Source: Pseudorasbora parva
Lineage: Eukaryota > Chordata > Actinopteri > Cypriniformes > Gobionidae
Direction of reading: 5' to 3'
NCBI RefSeq assembly: GCF_024679245.1
Contig: NC_090179.1
Location: 3,036,820-3,100,819, forward strand
Length of the DNA: 64,000 nucleotides
Both the position numbers and the translations under genes were made by a program. Position 1 is the first letter of the stretch. Each line of letters starts with the position of its first letter. This document shows, piece by piece, positions 1-13,050 of this stretch. Under the pieces are notes generated by a model that saw nothing but the letters and a program-made list of their open reading frames with translations, did no database searches and was not told where the DNA came from.

Positions 1-1045
1 CATGCATTGCGGCATGAATAAATTATCCATCTGAATAGACAAATTTTCTTTGATTCTTACAACTTTTTTTTTTACTTTTGCTGTTTTTCTTGTGACGTTT
101 TATAGTAGCTTGTTTCATGTTAAGAGTAGATGTTTATCTGATTTTTTTTTTTGCTTGTCACCATTGTAGAGACACATACACTGATTCTTGATGTCTGTGT
201 GTGTCTAAATTATGCTGTAGTTTAAAACTTTTTTTTATAAACCTGCATATTGTTTGATTACAACAATCATACTGGTTATCATACTGCAAACCACATGGAT
301 ATTTTTACACATACGGCTAATCACCTTTATAACCAGAGCATTAGAATCTGAATGAGCTCAGTGATTCAACCACCACATGACGATTATTTAATCATCACTA
401 AAGAGCCAAATCACCTGGCCATGTTTCTTTCTTGGCTTTCCATGCTGTAACAAAAGTGCTTTACAAACACAGTTAAAGCAGCCAGAAAACTAATGTGAAA
501 GAGATAAGGGTCAAGAGCCCAACTAAAGCAAACACTGCTCACCATCATGGTTATCATCAGGTGTTCACCACTAATGCTCTATCATCACTTAATTATCTAA
601 TTAACTTCAACACTGCTTCAATGGTACTTTAACTCAGTAGTGAGCACACACATGAACACCGGGAAGTGGTAATTTAACATGAGCATTTTTCGGTGTGCTT
701 TTCCATCCTGTTTAATTTACGTATAACTGGCATATATCAATCACATTCAGTTTATTAATACAATTACACAAATCTTACCCGTTTAATCTGTGTATACTTA
801 GAAATATGAATCACATTAAGTTTATTATTTTCTTTATGTAAAAAAAATCCAAATCCATTGAAAATGTATATGCAATATAAATACATAAATCTTATGCTTT
901 TTGTTTCCTTTTTTCTTTTAGTCTTTACATTTTGATGTAATACTTACTGGTTTTATATTTATATTTATGTAAAAAAAAAAAACAAAAAAAAAAAACAGTG
1001 CCTCCTCTAACCACGCCTAATTTTGAATTTCATAGTGTGCATAGT
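1..1045. other. AT-rich stretch, no recognisable feature
   Basis: No coding frame, splice pattern or terminal repeat that I can support. It ends in long A-runs near 970-996 that could be a retroposon tail, but no body is recognisable. Confidence 0.5.
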
Positions 1046-1059
1046 TTCATAATTCTCTG

Positions 1060-3350
1060 GTAACGGCAGCTGCCAGCGTTTTCCCGTAAAAACAACAGTT
1101 TTTCCCCATAAAATTTACGGTAAAAAACCGGCAGCTGTGGTTGCCAGAACTTTACCGTAAAAAATACGGCAGTAACGTTTTAGGTTTTACGGGACAGCAC
1201 CATATAATTTAAAGGTTTATACTGTAATTATTACGGTTAAAACCCATTTATTTTACAGGTTAAAACTGTATAATTTACAAATGTTATACATTTTATTTTA
1301 TTTAACAGTAAAACACCGTTAAATGTACAGTTTTTCGAAGTGAAAAAGAACAGGTCATTGTGTAATTAACAGTGAAAAACCGTAAATTGACATTCCCAGA
1401 ATTCCCCACGTGACACTTCACATTTGATGCATTTTCATTGAATTAACTGTTTCTTCTTAGTTTTTTCTAATCACTTATGTACATTAAGGTTTTATTTTAC
1501 ATCTAATGTTGTTAAATTAATGTTTATTGCATTTTTAAAAAAGCCATGTCTGTTACCATGATGGTGTTTGGTGTTTAGTGTTTGTGTGTGCACCTTCTAT
1601 ATGTTAATATTGTCCCTCCAAAAGCTGCGTGTGATGAGCTTTGATTCATCATGTGATTCTCATCACCACTGTAATTGGTGGCTGTCAATCTATATCAAAG
1701 GTACATAACAGATATTAGCATTTCAATAAGTTGGTAATTTTAATATTATTTCAGTTAAATTTTTTTTATCGTAATTGTTTATAGTGCACTGTGTACATAT
1801 AATTATTACAATATAAACTTTCAAATTATATGGTTTTGAACTGTAAAATAAACAGTTTTTAGCCGTAATTACCACATTATAAACCTTTAAATTATATGCT
1901 GCTGTCCCATAAAATCTAAAACGTTGCTGCTGTATTTTTATGGTAAAGTTCTGGCAACCACAGCTGCCGTTTTTTTACCATAAATTTGATGGGTATTTTT
2001 TTACAATGTACAGTTTTGAATGGTAAAATAAACGGTTTTCAACCGTGATTATTACATTATAAACCTTTAAATTATATGTTGTTGCCCCGTAAAAACTAAA
2101 ACGTAACTGCCGTATTTTTTACGGTATAATTCTGGCAACCACAGCTGCCGGTTTTTTACCGTAAATTTTACGGGGATTTTTTTTACAGTGTAACTTAAAG
2201 GTTTATACTGTAATAATTACGGTTAAAAACCATTTATTTTACAGGTTAAAACTGTATCATTTACAAATGTTATACATTTTATTTTATTTAACAGTAAAAC
2301 ACCGTTAAATGTACAGTTTTTCGAAGTGAAAAAGAACAGGTCATTGTGTAACTAACAGTGAAAAACCGTAAATTGAAATTCCCAGAATTCCCCACGTGTC
2401 ACTTCGCATTTGATGCATTTTCATTGAATTAACAATGTTTCTTCTTAGTTTTTTCTAATCACTTATGTAAATTAAGGTTTTATTTTACATCTAATGTTGT
2501 TAAATTAATGTTTATTGCATTTTTTAAAAAGCCATGTCTGTTACCATGATGGTGTTTGGTGTTTAGTGTTTGTGTGTGCACCTTCTATGTGTTAATATTG
2601 TCTCTCCAAAAGCTGCGTGTGATGAGCTTTGATTCATCATGTGATTCTCATCACCACTGTAATTGGTGGCTGTCAATCTATATCAAAGGTACATAACAGA
2701 TATTAGCATTTCAATAAGTTGGTAATTTAATATTATTTCAGTTAAATATTTTTTTACCGTAATTGTTTATAGTGCACTGTGTAAAAATATAAACTTTCAA
2801 ATTATATGGTTTTGAACTGTAAAATAAACAGTTTTTAGCCGTAATTACCACATTATAAACCTTTACATTTTATGCTGCTGTCCCATAAAATCTAAAACGT
2901 TGCTGCTTCATTTTTTATGGTAAAGTTCTGGCAACCATAGCTGCCGTTTTTTTACCATAAATTTGATGGGTATTTTTTTACAGTGTACAGTTTTGAATGG
3001 TAAAATAAACCGTTTTCAACCGTGATTATTACATTATAAACCTTTAAATTATATGTTGTTGCCCCGTAAAAACTAAAACGTAACTGCCGTATTTTTTACG
3101 GTATATTTCTGGCAACCACAGCTGCCGTTTTTTTACCGTAAATTTTACGGGGATTTTTTTTACAGTGTACAGTTTTGAATGGTAAAATAAACGGTTTTCA
3201 ACCGTGATTATTACATTATAAACCTTTAAATTTTATGTTGTTGCCCCGTAAAAACTAAAACGTAACTGCCATATTTTTTACGGTACAATTCTGGCAACCA
3301 CAGCTGCCGTTTTTTTACCGTAAATTTTACGGGAATTTTTTTACAGTGTG
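1060..3350. mobile_element. TIR element with internal tandem duplication
   Basis: The left end (about 1080-1270) is the inverted complement of units at the right end (about 2000-2190, 2981-3162 and 3163-3343); both contain ACGGTAAAAAACGGCAGCTG-like sequence and the termini carry TTTACAGTGTA. A block beginning near 1211 is repeated from 2197 with an offset of 986-988 bp. Two right-terminal units of about 181 bp follow directly (2981 and 3163). This looks like a non-autonomous DNA transposon with long subterminal inverted repeats that duplicated internally. No protein-coding frame is present and the superfamily is not assigned. Confidence 0.7.
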
Positions 3351-3399
3351 TGAAATCGTAGTTGTGTATACTCTAGTGTTTATTAAAATCCAATAATTA

Positions 3400-3765
3400 C
3401 ATTGAAGTGAATGCCTTGCTCATGGATTTGAAGTCACTGATGACGTAAGATCTTAGCTACAAATTAAGCTTGATTTTGTGTTACTATTTCAGTAATACAA
3501 ATTGTACAAACTTATGAAATATTATTTGTCCTGATCAAACAGATTAATATTTCTTCGAGTTTGTAAGATTGATACTCGATGAAGAAATCCCCTTTTCCAC
3601 TCGCGAGACGAGAATCTGGATGACTGAAATCGACTTTGATAATAACAGGATTAAAAGTCCCGTTATAAAGTTAATAACTAATGTACAACCAGCGAGTCAC
3701 ATTATAGACTCATGAATATGAGTCTCATTTAAATAAATTATTCCCCGAGACTCGTTATTGTTACA
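3400..3765 (+). mobile_element. 5'-truncated LTR related to the solo-LTR family
   Basis: The stretch ends in ATTCCCCGAGACTCGTTATT then GTTACA, the same layout as the 3' ends of the LTRs at 28797-30448 and 60811-62189. Upstream, GAAATATT...TCCTGATCA...TTAATRTTTCTT follows the same order as in those copies. The 5' end was not found. It abuts the internal end of a gypsy-like element. Confidence 0.5.
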
Positions 3766-4327
3766 CCCGTCTCAACTACGCCAGGGTCCAAGTCCGGTGC
3801 CTTGGCACGGGCCTGGCCAACCATCCCTTCCCCAAGTCCGCCCCCCAAGACTTTGATTGTTTTGTTTATGTATGGGCGTCAGGGGCCGCCCATAGAGGGG
3901 GGGATCTGTCACAAGGTGTTTTGATGTTTCATGTTTTAGGTTTTCATGTTCACTGTCATGTTGTCATGCACTTCCAGGTTTTGTCATGTGGTCTATTGTC
4001 ATGTGATTCCATGCCCTCATGTGTTCCTGCCTTCCTGTGTCTTGTTTTCATTGGTTTATAGGTTAATCGTTGTTCACAGGTGTCCCTCGTTTTGTCATTA
4101 GCCCTTGTGTATTTAAGCCCTCATGTTTGCCATAGTCTTGGTCAGTTGTTGATGTTGTAACCCGCTGTGGGTGAGTGTTTTGTCCAGTCTAGTTTATGTC
4201 AAGTCTAAGTCAAGCCAAGTTTTATGTTGTTTTGCCAAGCCTTTGTTTTATGTTTATGTTTTGAGTTCTTTGAATAAAACTGCACATGGGTTCTAAACCT
4301 CGCCTCTTCAGTGGACACCCTGTTACA
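3766..4327 (+). mobile_element. 3' end of gypsy-like LTR retrotransposon (PPT plus LTR)
   Basis: A purine tract (AGAGGGGGGGATC, 3894-3906) lies directly before TGTCACAAGG, and the presumed LTR runs 3907-4327, ending CCCTGTTACA. It therefore has the canonical TG...CA ends and a polypurine tract next to the 3' LTR. TATTTAAG near 4110 and AATAAA near 4272 fit a promoter and a polyadenylation signal. Positions 3766-3893 would be the last internal bases. The gag-pol body and 5' LTR are absent. Confidence 0.65.
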
Positions 4328-4559
4328 GCTTTATTAGTGATGATGAACGTGTACGGTGTGTCTGTGTATGATTCATGGCCGTCGGAACCATTATGTGTCG
4401 TGAGGACAAGACCCACCCACTTTTTAAGACCAATGATATTGGACCCACTAACTTTTATTGTCACTAATTCAACACGTCTGTTTACCTACCCCCAACCGAG
4501 AAAAACTTATTAGGTCTTTGACTTCTTTTTTTTCACTTTTCTAATATTTTCTCAATTTT

Positions 4560-4930
4560 TTTGGAAAATAAATGCCTTTCCGATCTGATATGTGATGTGA
4601 AAAGGAGAGAGAGTTCGGCAAAAGGCGGATTCGAACCTCTGATCGATTTGTTCCCGATTCAATTCACCGTTGAATCAATGTCAGGTACCATGGTTGGATC
4701 AACGTTGGGTTACATTTCGATTTTGCAAATTGGATCAACGTTAATATTGTGACGTTGTTTCACTGTTGAAATTGCGACGTTGTTTTACAGTTGATTTCGC
4801 GACATTGCTTCACAGTTGATATCGCGACGTGGTTTCACCGTCTTATGGTTGAATTAGGTGTTGATTTTGCAAATTTAATCAACGTTAATAATGCAACCTT
4901 TTTTCCCCCTCTTAGCTTCAACATGGATGA
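4560..4930. repeat. Interspersed repeat rich in TCAACGTT motifs
   Basis: Repeated short phrases such as GATCAACGTT, TTTTGCAAATT and GCGACGTTG resemble interspersed repeats common in fish. No boundaries or TSD were found. Confidence 0.35.
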
Positions 4931-4950
4931 ATACAAAATTTTTACATTAA

Positions 4951-5758
4951 CCCCTTAAGTGTCACCCCCCTTTTTGAAAATATACATGAAAATTCACTAT
5001 CCAAACTTAAATGGTTGCAATTCAAGAATGCTTTGGAATATAGACATGAGTTTGGTCTCATTTTAAAGAAGACAGTCAGCAATGTAAGATCTGTAAGAAA
5101 AAATGTAAGTTTAAAAAAGTTATGGAAGTTTAAATGTACAGTAAATCAAAAATACTGTACTAGATATTTAATATTTAATATAAAATATATATGTTACAAA
5201 ATAATGTGGACTCTAAAATTACTATCAAATCAAAGCCATATGTCTAATTAATTTGTGTTCCAAATTTGAAGTTGATATCACAAAAATTGAAGTTCCCATG
5301 AGATTTTGTTTAGGCGTTGTACCACAAATAGCCACCGGGTGTCATTGAAATTCCATTGATTTTTTAAAATGCAATTTCCTGTGTCAAATGTATATATTTT
5401 TGTGTAAATATCACAAAACAGTTTGCAGATATAGAACCGTGAGACTAAGACCTTTCCGACGATATGCGTTTTGTCAAGATTAGAAAAGGTTTTTATTATA
5501 AATTAAATAAATATGTTAAATAAATATGAAACATGACAACGCCACTTGGGGAGGAGCCCGCTAGAATAATTTAGAGCACCGTTTCCATGGTAACGCAAGG
5601 TCCGATTTCAAATCGGTTTGCACAGGATGAATCTTGAGTTCGTAAGCTTTCGAATGATATATAGTTTGTCAACATTAGATCAGGACAAATATAGGATATA
5701 TTGTTTTAAACATGCAGTGGCTAATGGGCCCACCGGTGGGCCAGTGACACTTAAGGGG
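4951..5758. mobile_element. piggyBac-like non-autonomous transposon
   Basis: Terminal inverted repeats CCCCTTAAGTGTCAC and GTGACACTTAAGGGG are flanked by TTAA at 4947-4950 and TTAA at 5759-5762. TTAA target duplication with CCY/RGG ends is typical of the piggyBac superfamily. The 808-bp interior has no transposase, so it would depend on an element elsewhere. Confidence 0.8.
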
Positions 5759-5762
5759 TTAA

Positions 5763-7214
5763 ATTACAATCTAGTTTGCATTTGAACGAACATGACAATA
5801 TTAAATTATTTTCCTGTAAATAAAGTTTTTTTAAATTATTCTAAAAATACTGTATAAAACAAATAAAAACATCTCAAACTTAAACTTGCAATGTTTAGAG
5901 ACAATTTTAAAAACCTGTATAATACAATATGAAAATACAAGTTTTTTTTGTTACAATTACACCACAAAGCTTAAATCAGATACATGTGTACCATACCTTC
6001 AAGTAAAAAAAAAAAAAAAACATTTTTTACACTTTAAGTATTTTAATCATTAAATTGTTTTTATTATTATTTTGAGAACATCACATGCAATGTTTGACAC
6101 AGTGATGTGTAATGGCTAGATCTCAGTCCCTCTAAAGAAGCATTCCATAAGAACACGTATCATCTTCCTCCAAAGATGGTTGATGCTGTGGACCAGGGTC
6201 ATTGACTTGCGTTGACTGTGGTGGTTGTGAATGGGATGACTGGTGAGGAATGTCGAAGAGGGAGGGTATTGATATTTCTGACCTGGAGCTGCCTTTTGGG
6301 CTGTGGAGGTGTGTGGAACAGTTTGAGAATGGACGCAGGCCAGCAGCCAACTGTGTTGGTGGAAAAGGGGTATCGGAACATATGACTGCCTGCCTGAGTT
6401 TTGTTAATAGCTGGAGACACCATCAAATTTGACAGAGGCAGCCACCTTGTTATTCACTATGCAGGAAAAATAAAACCCTGCCTTACATTAAATGCATGCG
6501 GAGACTTGCACATGGCATGCAATCATTATTATTTTTGTATTGTGCGGACAATGAACTTACAATGTTAAACTGACTTAAAACCGTTACTCTTTGACATAAC
6601 TTGATGTTTTTATTTTGAGATAACATGTTTCAATCAAGTAACCCAATCAAACAGGTCTTTCACTTCCCATCATGCTTTGCAAATGCTATTTTATGCTTTT
6701 GTTCTAACGAGATGAGAAAATCGAGAGACTTTTAAATGTTTAATGTTTTGTTATGTTGGTATTTAAAAGTTTATGTTATGTTAGTGTTTTTGGAGGTTAT
6801 CATTGTGGTGAAGTGTAGAGCTTGGGATAAGGATCTGCTAATAACAATTCAAGTTGTTTTAATAATAAAAAACAATGACTTTGGGCATGCAATGGGTGTA
6901 ACAAAACCATCTAGCCAATACAATCTTGTAATGTAAAAGGTTTTGTAAATGTTGTAAAAAAAAATAATAGCATTTCACTTTTGAGTTATAAAATGTAATA
7001 GTTTTGGACAAAATTAAGAATGTTAACCTGATTTAACTAAATGGCATTGAATTAACATTACGTAAAAAAAATTATGTTTACCGAAATAAACAATGTTAAT
7101 TTAATTCAACATAACCCAATCACATGGAACCTGTTGACATAAAAAAATAAGTAAATCCAATGTATAATTTTTTTTGAAAAAATACAAAAGTTAATATATT
7201 TAATTAAAAAAGTG

Positions 7215-7266
<52 letters not shown>

Positions 7267-7497
7267 CAATGTAACAACTGAAAGAAACACTGTGCTGGTC
7301 TGTCTTCTCACACACTGCTCGATGCTGGTGCAACTTGGACACACACCTCACAACCTTTAACAAACAAATAAATCTTATTATCATTGTGACAAAAATGATC
7401 TAGATTTTCTTCATTAATCTGTATCCCTGGTCTTCTAGTTAATGATTCATCAGTGCATGTTATTAGTCTTCATAAACCTACTTTTTTTTCACCATGT
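5763..7497. other. Intergenic DNA with a (TA)n microsatellite
   Basis: No gene can be supported. Frames at 6132-6432 overlap on both strands and show no family motif. A (TA)n run of about 22 units lies at 7218-7263. Confidence 0.5.
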
Positions 7498-7602
7498 AAC
7501 GTTATGGAAGTCGAGGTTCCCTTTTGAAAGGGAACTCTAGCTGCGTCAGCTGACGCTATGGGGAACGCCTTCAGCGTGACCGGTGTCTGAACTACTATCA
7601 TG

Positions 7603-9366
7603 CTGCGTCCCAATTCGCCTACTTATACTACGTCCTAAAAGTATGTACTCTTTTTGTGAAGAAAAAGTATATACTTTTGAGTGTGTAGCAGAAAAGTATG
7701 CAAGCTTCGGGACATACTACTTCGCCATCTTTAACGGACTCTGTCGCTTAGTTACGTGCATCCCGTCACCGTTTATCTGACCTGTCAATCATCGTCAGAT
7801 TCATCACAGTTCAAATCCTTCACATTCAGTTTAATCTCCTGCCGTATCGGAGAGAAATGTTGCCGCTCGTTGATCTGCCATTTGTGGGTCTTTAATGCAG
7901 AGACTCTCCTCCTGTGTTTGCAGTTTAAATATAATGATGCATTTAAAAGTTAATGGCCAAACGTGTCATTTCAAAAGTTCTCAATGCTGCTGCGGGTGAA
8001 ATATAATGTGACAACACTGAATAAATATATTTTTGTCAGGTTAAATATTGATAGTTGGTCACTCAAACCCCTTTATCTAAACTTCTCTACTTAACCGTCG
8101 AACTCGCACATCCGCCATGTTTGTAGTTTTTTAACGCTTTTTATCCGCGTTTGTAGTTCTAATCGAATCCTCGTCCAACTCGCAATGGGTTGTGGGCAAT
8201 TCGCCTTATTCACCTGGCGGCCATTTTGAAAACTCTAACGCCGTTGTGGGGTACACAAACCCGGAAGTTGGACTCAGATACAGTACTAATCAGTAGCAGC
8301 ATTCTGTGTCACTCACTTTCTGCCTGCTGTGTGTGACAAAATCATGTAATGCATCACTGATAATATGTTTATGTATATAGTTTTCATTTGTTAATGTTTT
8401 TTAATTTTCCTCCTAATGTAATTTCTAATGTTTTGCCCTTTTTTGGTACGTTTTTCCATACTTACAATATACAAGCAGGCCATTTGTATTCCTCCATACC
8501 AATAAATGTACATAGTTACCACTTACAAACCTAGACCAGTATGCCTATCAATGTTTTTGAATGACTTATTTCTTTCTGATGTTCTGACCAGTTGTCAAGT
8601 TATGAAAGACATCATCCATGTGTAATAAAATTATACTTTATTAAGATAAATGGACATTTTATTTTACATATATGAAGATCCAGCTTATACATACACATAT
8701 CTCCCACATGTAAATTAACTGTATCAACTATAATACTGATCTGCCCACGTTGACACTATATGATAGATTAAAATAAGCTGATAACATCACCGTTTTCTCC
8801 AGAATGACTGCAGCGGAATCAAATTGTGTTGCAGTATTGTCCTGTTAACACCGTGAAGCTGCTTTGGATCAATCGGTATTGTAACAGCGCTGAATAAAGC
8901 TGACTTGACATGTCCCAGTCTTGCTAGTGCTCGAGTCTTTCGAACTTCGTCTGTAGTAAAATGCAGAAATTACGACCAGGATCCCTTCTGATATTTTTTT
9001 AATCCACTCTCCATGTAATCCCTTATCCTCCGGAAAACGGTGAAAGGTTTGTCCTCTGTAGGATTTTATCCTGAGTGACGAAGTGCAGTGAAACAGAATG
9101 CTGCTATTGATTAGTACTGTATCGGAGTCCAGCTTCCGGGTTTGTGTACCCCACAACGGCGTTAGAGTTTTCAAAATGGCCGCCAGGTGAATAAGGCGAA
9201 TATCAGCCGTTAGAGTGCCCATCGATCCATACTGTGAATTCGGACCGGAAATAGTAAACCATCCGGGAATCTTTGGAATACTCTTTTCAACATACTACGA
9301 TTTGGGACATACTAATTCTATTTTCGAATACTATTTAGGATGGATAGTATGCGAATTGGGACGCAG
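7603..9366. mobile_element. 1.76-kb TIR transposon with inner palindrome
   Basis: The ends are CTGCGTCCCAATTCGC and GCGAATTGGGACGCAG, perfect 16-bp inverted repeats. Inside, about 8205-8310 is inverted at about 9092-9212 (gaattcgccttattcacctg ... caggtgaataaggcgaat), so the element could fold into a long stem. No transposase is present. Superfamily and TSD were not resolved. Confidence 0.7.
8715..8897 (+). repeat. L2-type LINE 3' tail fragment
   Basis: It closely parallels the 3' UTR of the LINE at 34638-38068 (about 37865-38055): ATAATACTGATCTGCC, AAGCTGATAACATCAC, GTGAAGCTGCTTTG. Only the tail is present, as expected for a severely 5'-truncated retroinsertion. Confidence 0.65.
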
Positions 9367-9432
9367 GGTCAAATTACGGCAATCCTATTGACCGGCGACA
9401 GCCTATGATGTCATCAAGGTGCGACCAGGAAG

Positions 9433-9440
9433 TATATAAG
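9433..9440 (+). promoter_or_regulatory. TATA box of the retroelement remnant
   Basis: TATATAAG lies about 30 bp before a GC-rich start region in the element interrupted at 7603-9366, consistent with a former promoter. Confidence 0.4.
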
Positions 9441-11909
9441 GGCGCCTTGCAAACATTACACTAGCTTTTTGTCTTCAGGGACTGTTTTGTCTGACTGCTT
9501 CAAGTCAAAGGTAATCCGAATTCATTTGATTTCTGCCTGGGATTAAGAGCGTGCACAGGCAAGCTCTTATGGAGTTGGTTGTTTGTTTGTGTGCAACGGG
9601 AGCGTTTGTTAAAAAAAAAAAAAAAAACACAGTATGAGATCGCTCCGCTCCCGTCTGACTTTCTACGCCGAGGCTGAGCGCGGACAGACGTCATGGTTAC
9701 CTCGGATGGGGCTTGCCGATCGTCACAAGAGGGTGGTTCCCTCTGGCGATCTGGCGGCTGACGAGATCTATTAGAAATGCTCTTAGGGATGGCTGGGAAG
9801 AAGATAAACTAGTTAGCAGCCATCCTGAACGTGTATGCAGAGCTGATGAATGTTATGTACGCACTGCAAGGGCTGCGGCTGCCATGTGGGCGCGTTAAGA
9901 GGAGAGATCGCTCGTATTAGACTTACGATCGATTTCTCCCCGCCATGATATCATCGGCTCAGTTGAGCTTTCCATTCCTTTCTGATCTCCTTACTGAGGT
10001 CGGGAGGGCATGGAAAAACCCATATCCAGTTTGTGCACTGACATCAGCGGGTATGAATGCTGATGTTTGGAGGATGAGTGGATTTCAGTAGGTGTTCTCG
10101 CCATGGGTTGTCGTTAAAAGTAATCTCCGCTCCAGGTAGGTGGGAACACTGAGAGCTCCAACCCTGCCATCTGAGCTTTTTTAACGATAAGTTTATTAGA
10201 TGGCAGGGCATACACGGCAGCGGGTCAGCCTGGTGCTACTTTATACACAATGTCGGTGTTACAAGTATACTGGGAGGGTCAGCTGAGGGATCTCAATCAA
10301 GCGACAGCTCGTGCGCTCCGTGGTTGAGGGCGGGGCGCAGAGCCGGACTCCTAGAGAACAGGAAAGATGTATCACAACGCGGTTGGCGTGGATGATATGG
10401 TCTTCCCCTGGTGGGTGAGAATTACTACTGACTTTTCTCCTCTTCTTCAGCATCTTCCGAGGCGCTTCTTGCAATCGGCCTGTGGTGGGGCCGTGAAGTG
10501 ATGATACTCTAGGTCCCGCCTGGCGGTGAGTATGTGAGAAGCGCCCCCCTCAGTTTTGGTGCGCCGAAACATGCATGTTACATGAAAGCGATGAGGCACC
10601 GGAGGAGAGCGGGTGAGTCCCCTTTATAGGGCAAACATTCTTTCTTTCCCATATGTTTGGACTCTAGGCTTCCCTGAGGGGTTTTGTGGGATGATGGATG
10701 TGGGGAACCAGTTTCTACAGAGAAGATTGGGCCTGTAGTTCCCCGGTGGGGTGGCTTGAACAATGTTTGTGATAAACATTGTGTGTTTATGTTAGGCTGT
10801 ATGTTTTGCTAGTACAGCACTGTGGTCTGTAGTAGGCAGTTTCTCATCTGGATATGTGAATATGAGCAGTTGAGGCCACCGCGCATGCCTGCGGGCATGT
10901 AGCGTCGATATAGACTTATGTGCATTCTCCTAGTTGAACTGTTAGGCCCATAGCCACCCCTGGGTAGCGTTAGCACCTCTGCTAGTGAAATATCTAGATG
11001 AGTGTATGAGGTCAGGCAAGTGCATGAACTGCAGTAAGGTCTGTCCCAGCCCTTTTTAGGGCCTTGGTTTTCGGGTTTTATCAGATCAATGCTGGCTGGC
11101 CCTCACGAGGGCATTGCATCAAGTTGGCCTAGGCTGCTGGTGGGATGGCAGCGGCGTCTTGCGGTGACAAGGTGCTCCGGCAATTTGTCCTGGGCTCTTG
11201 TCAGTACATCTGCAGGAGCTTATATCCCTACCCGGCCTTCCCTCAGTTCCGGGTTGTCCAGCCAATGCCCACCCCCCTTTCTCTGCGTTTGGGGGCTGTT
11301 ATTAATGCAGAATGGTGTCTAGCAGACTGGATTGCAACTTTGCAAGTGGTCGTGGGACGGGGTAGGCATCTCTTCGCTTGTGCGCAGTTAGACTTGCTTT
11401 GCTAACCCCGCCCCCCAGAGCTTATTGTGGCCGCCACTTCTGGGCGGCCCCCGGCCTTATCCTGGGAGGGACAGCCGGTTGGTAGTATGTGTTGAATGCT
11501 TCAATTCCTGCTCTGTGTCTTCTGCTCCACCTTTTTAGGGCTCGGGTCGAGCTGTGCTTCACAACCATCGGCTTAGCATGGGTTGGTAGGATGCTCCCCT
11601 GGAGCCGAACGCTGCTATGGTTGATGCCCTTGCACAGATGGCGGACCGCTGGATGAACAGACGGCCGCCCTGTAGGCAGGTGACGTAAGATGTACTTCCC
11701 TCGCTTTAGAGGGTTCAAGGCGTTTTTGCTGAGTGCACTGCTGTTGGCATTGTGTTTTTAGGTCCACGCTGGTAGGTGCTCCCTAGGGAAACTGGGCCGT
11801 CGCACAGAGGGCCCTACAGGCCTGCTGGGACGGACCGACTTTAGAAGGCCGGTTGGCGGGTAGGAGCCAGCCGAGGCAGTCCGGGCAGTTAACTCCAGGA
11901 CAGGTGGTA

Positions 11910-13050
11910 GGCCTCAGTAGGCCTCCCTGCGAGTGAGTTCATACGTTGTGGCTCATGTGAACTGGGGAGGGTTCTCCCCAACAATGTTGGCTGCAGCAGA
12001 ACCTCGTCAAAAGCAGGCCCCTTATCGCTCCCTGGGGATGAGTCACCAGGTGGTTACTGGATGTCCAGTTCTTCGTCAGCCAGCAGACAAGCCACTGTCA
12101 GCCCGACTTGGAGTGGCCAGCATTCATCCAACCTGCCAGTGAGCATTCGTCGCTGGCATGGCCACAAGCCCAGTTAGTAGGCCTCCCTGAGGGCCTGTTG
12201 GGGTGCAGCAGGCCTTGCTGGGCTTCCCTTGAGGGGGTATTCCTGTGCTTCAGGTGTTGGACGGCAGGTAGTAGGCCTCACCAGGCCTCCCTGAGAGCTT
12301 GCTGGGTTACAGCAGGCCTCATCTGGCTTCCCTTAAGGGGGTGGTCCAGGGCCTCGGCACTGGGTGACAGGAACTAGGCCTCTCTAGGTCTACTCTAGAT
12401 CTACTGTACGTGAGGCATCAAAGAAGCCCCCTTGGAGGCGAGCTCCGGGAACACAGTAACTCTTGACAGTTTGCACGTCTGGCTAGCAGGTAGCAGGCCT
12501 CTCCAGGCCTTCCTGAGGGTGAGCCCCCGAGCTCGGACGCTCGGTTAGTCGGTGTAACGTGCTGTCAGGTGGTAGGCCCCTCTGGGCCTCCCTGGGAAGG
12601 GATTCCCGGATCCGGTCTCGGTGACAAGCTAGCCATTAGCAGGCCTTGCTGCCAGGCTTCTGGTGTTGATGGCCTCATGGGCCTCCCTGAGGGGACCAGT
12701 AAAGCCACCTCCCTGTGGCCTTTAACAGCTAGCCTCAACTGTGCCAGGTAGAGGCTCCTTCAGGCCTCCCTGGGGGGGAACGAGTCCCTTGGACGGGAAC
12801 ACATACTGGCTTTATGCAGACAGCTAGTGGTTGCCCTCTGTTGAGTCCCGGCCTTAGCCGGCAATACCCGAGGGCGGGCTCAAGCCCTAGCACGACGAGA
12901 CGCCGTTTCTGCTGCGCGGTCCCTTCAGGACAGGCCAGCATGGTTTCCTTACCAGGCAGGCTTAAGAGCTCCCCTCACTGAGGGTCGTCTGCGAGCTTAA
13001 GGCCGCCTGAGCCTGATCAGACGGTCAGGCCCCCCTCGGGGCCTCCCGGT
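11910..13050 (+). repeat. Degenerate minisatellite with GGCCTCCCTGAGGG core
   Basis: The core GGCCTCCCTGAGGG or a close variant recurs near 11913, 12180, 12290, 12498, 12577, 12675, 12760 and 13040, often preceded by AGCAGGTAGTA. Spacing is irregular, about 60-280 bp. The frames crossing it are repeat by-products. Confidence 0.5.

Noticed and set aside
6132..6432. Three overlapping frames on both strands
   Set aside because: Slightly GC-richer stretch but no domain, splice partner or conserved pattern I could name.
7106..7384. 92-codon frame with YIYIYI run
   Set aside because: Translation of a TA microsatellite.
8869..9222. 117-codon minus-strand frame
   Set aside because: It spans an L2 tail and one arm of an internal palindrome, so it is not a gene.
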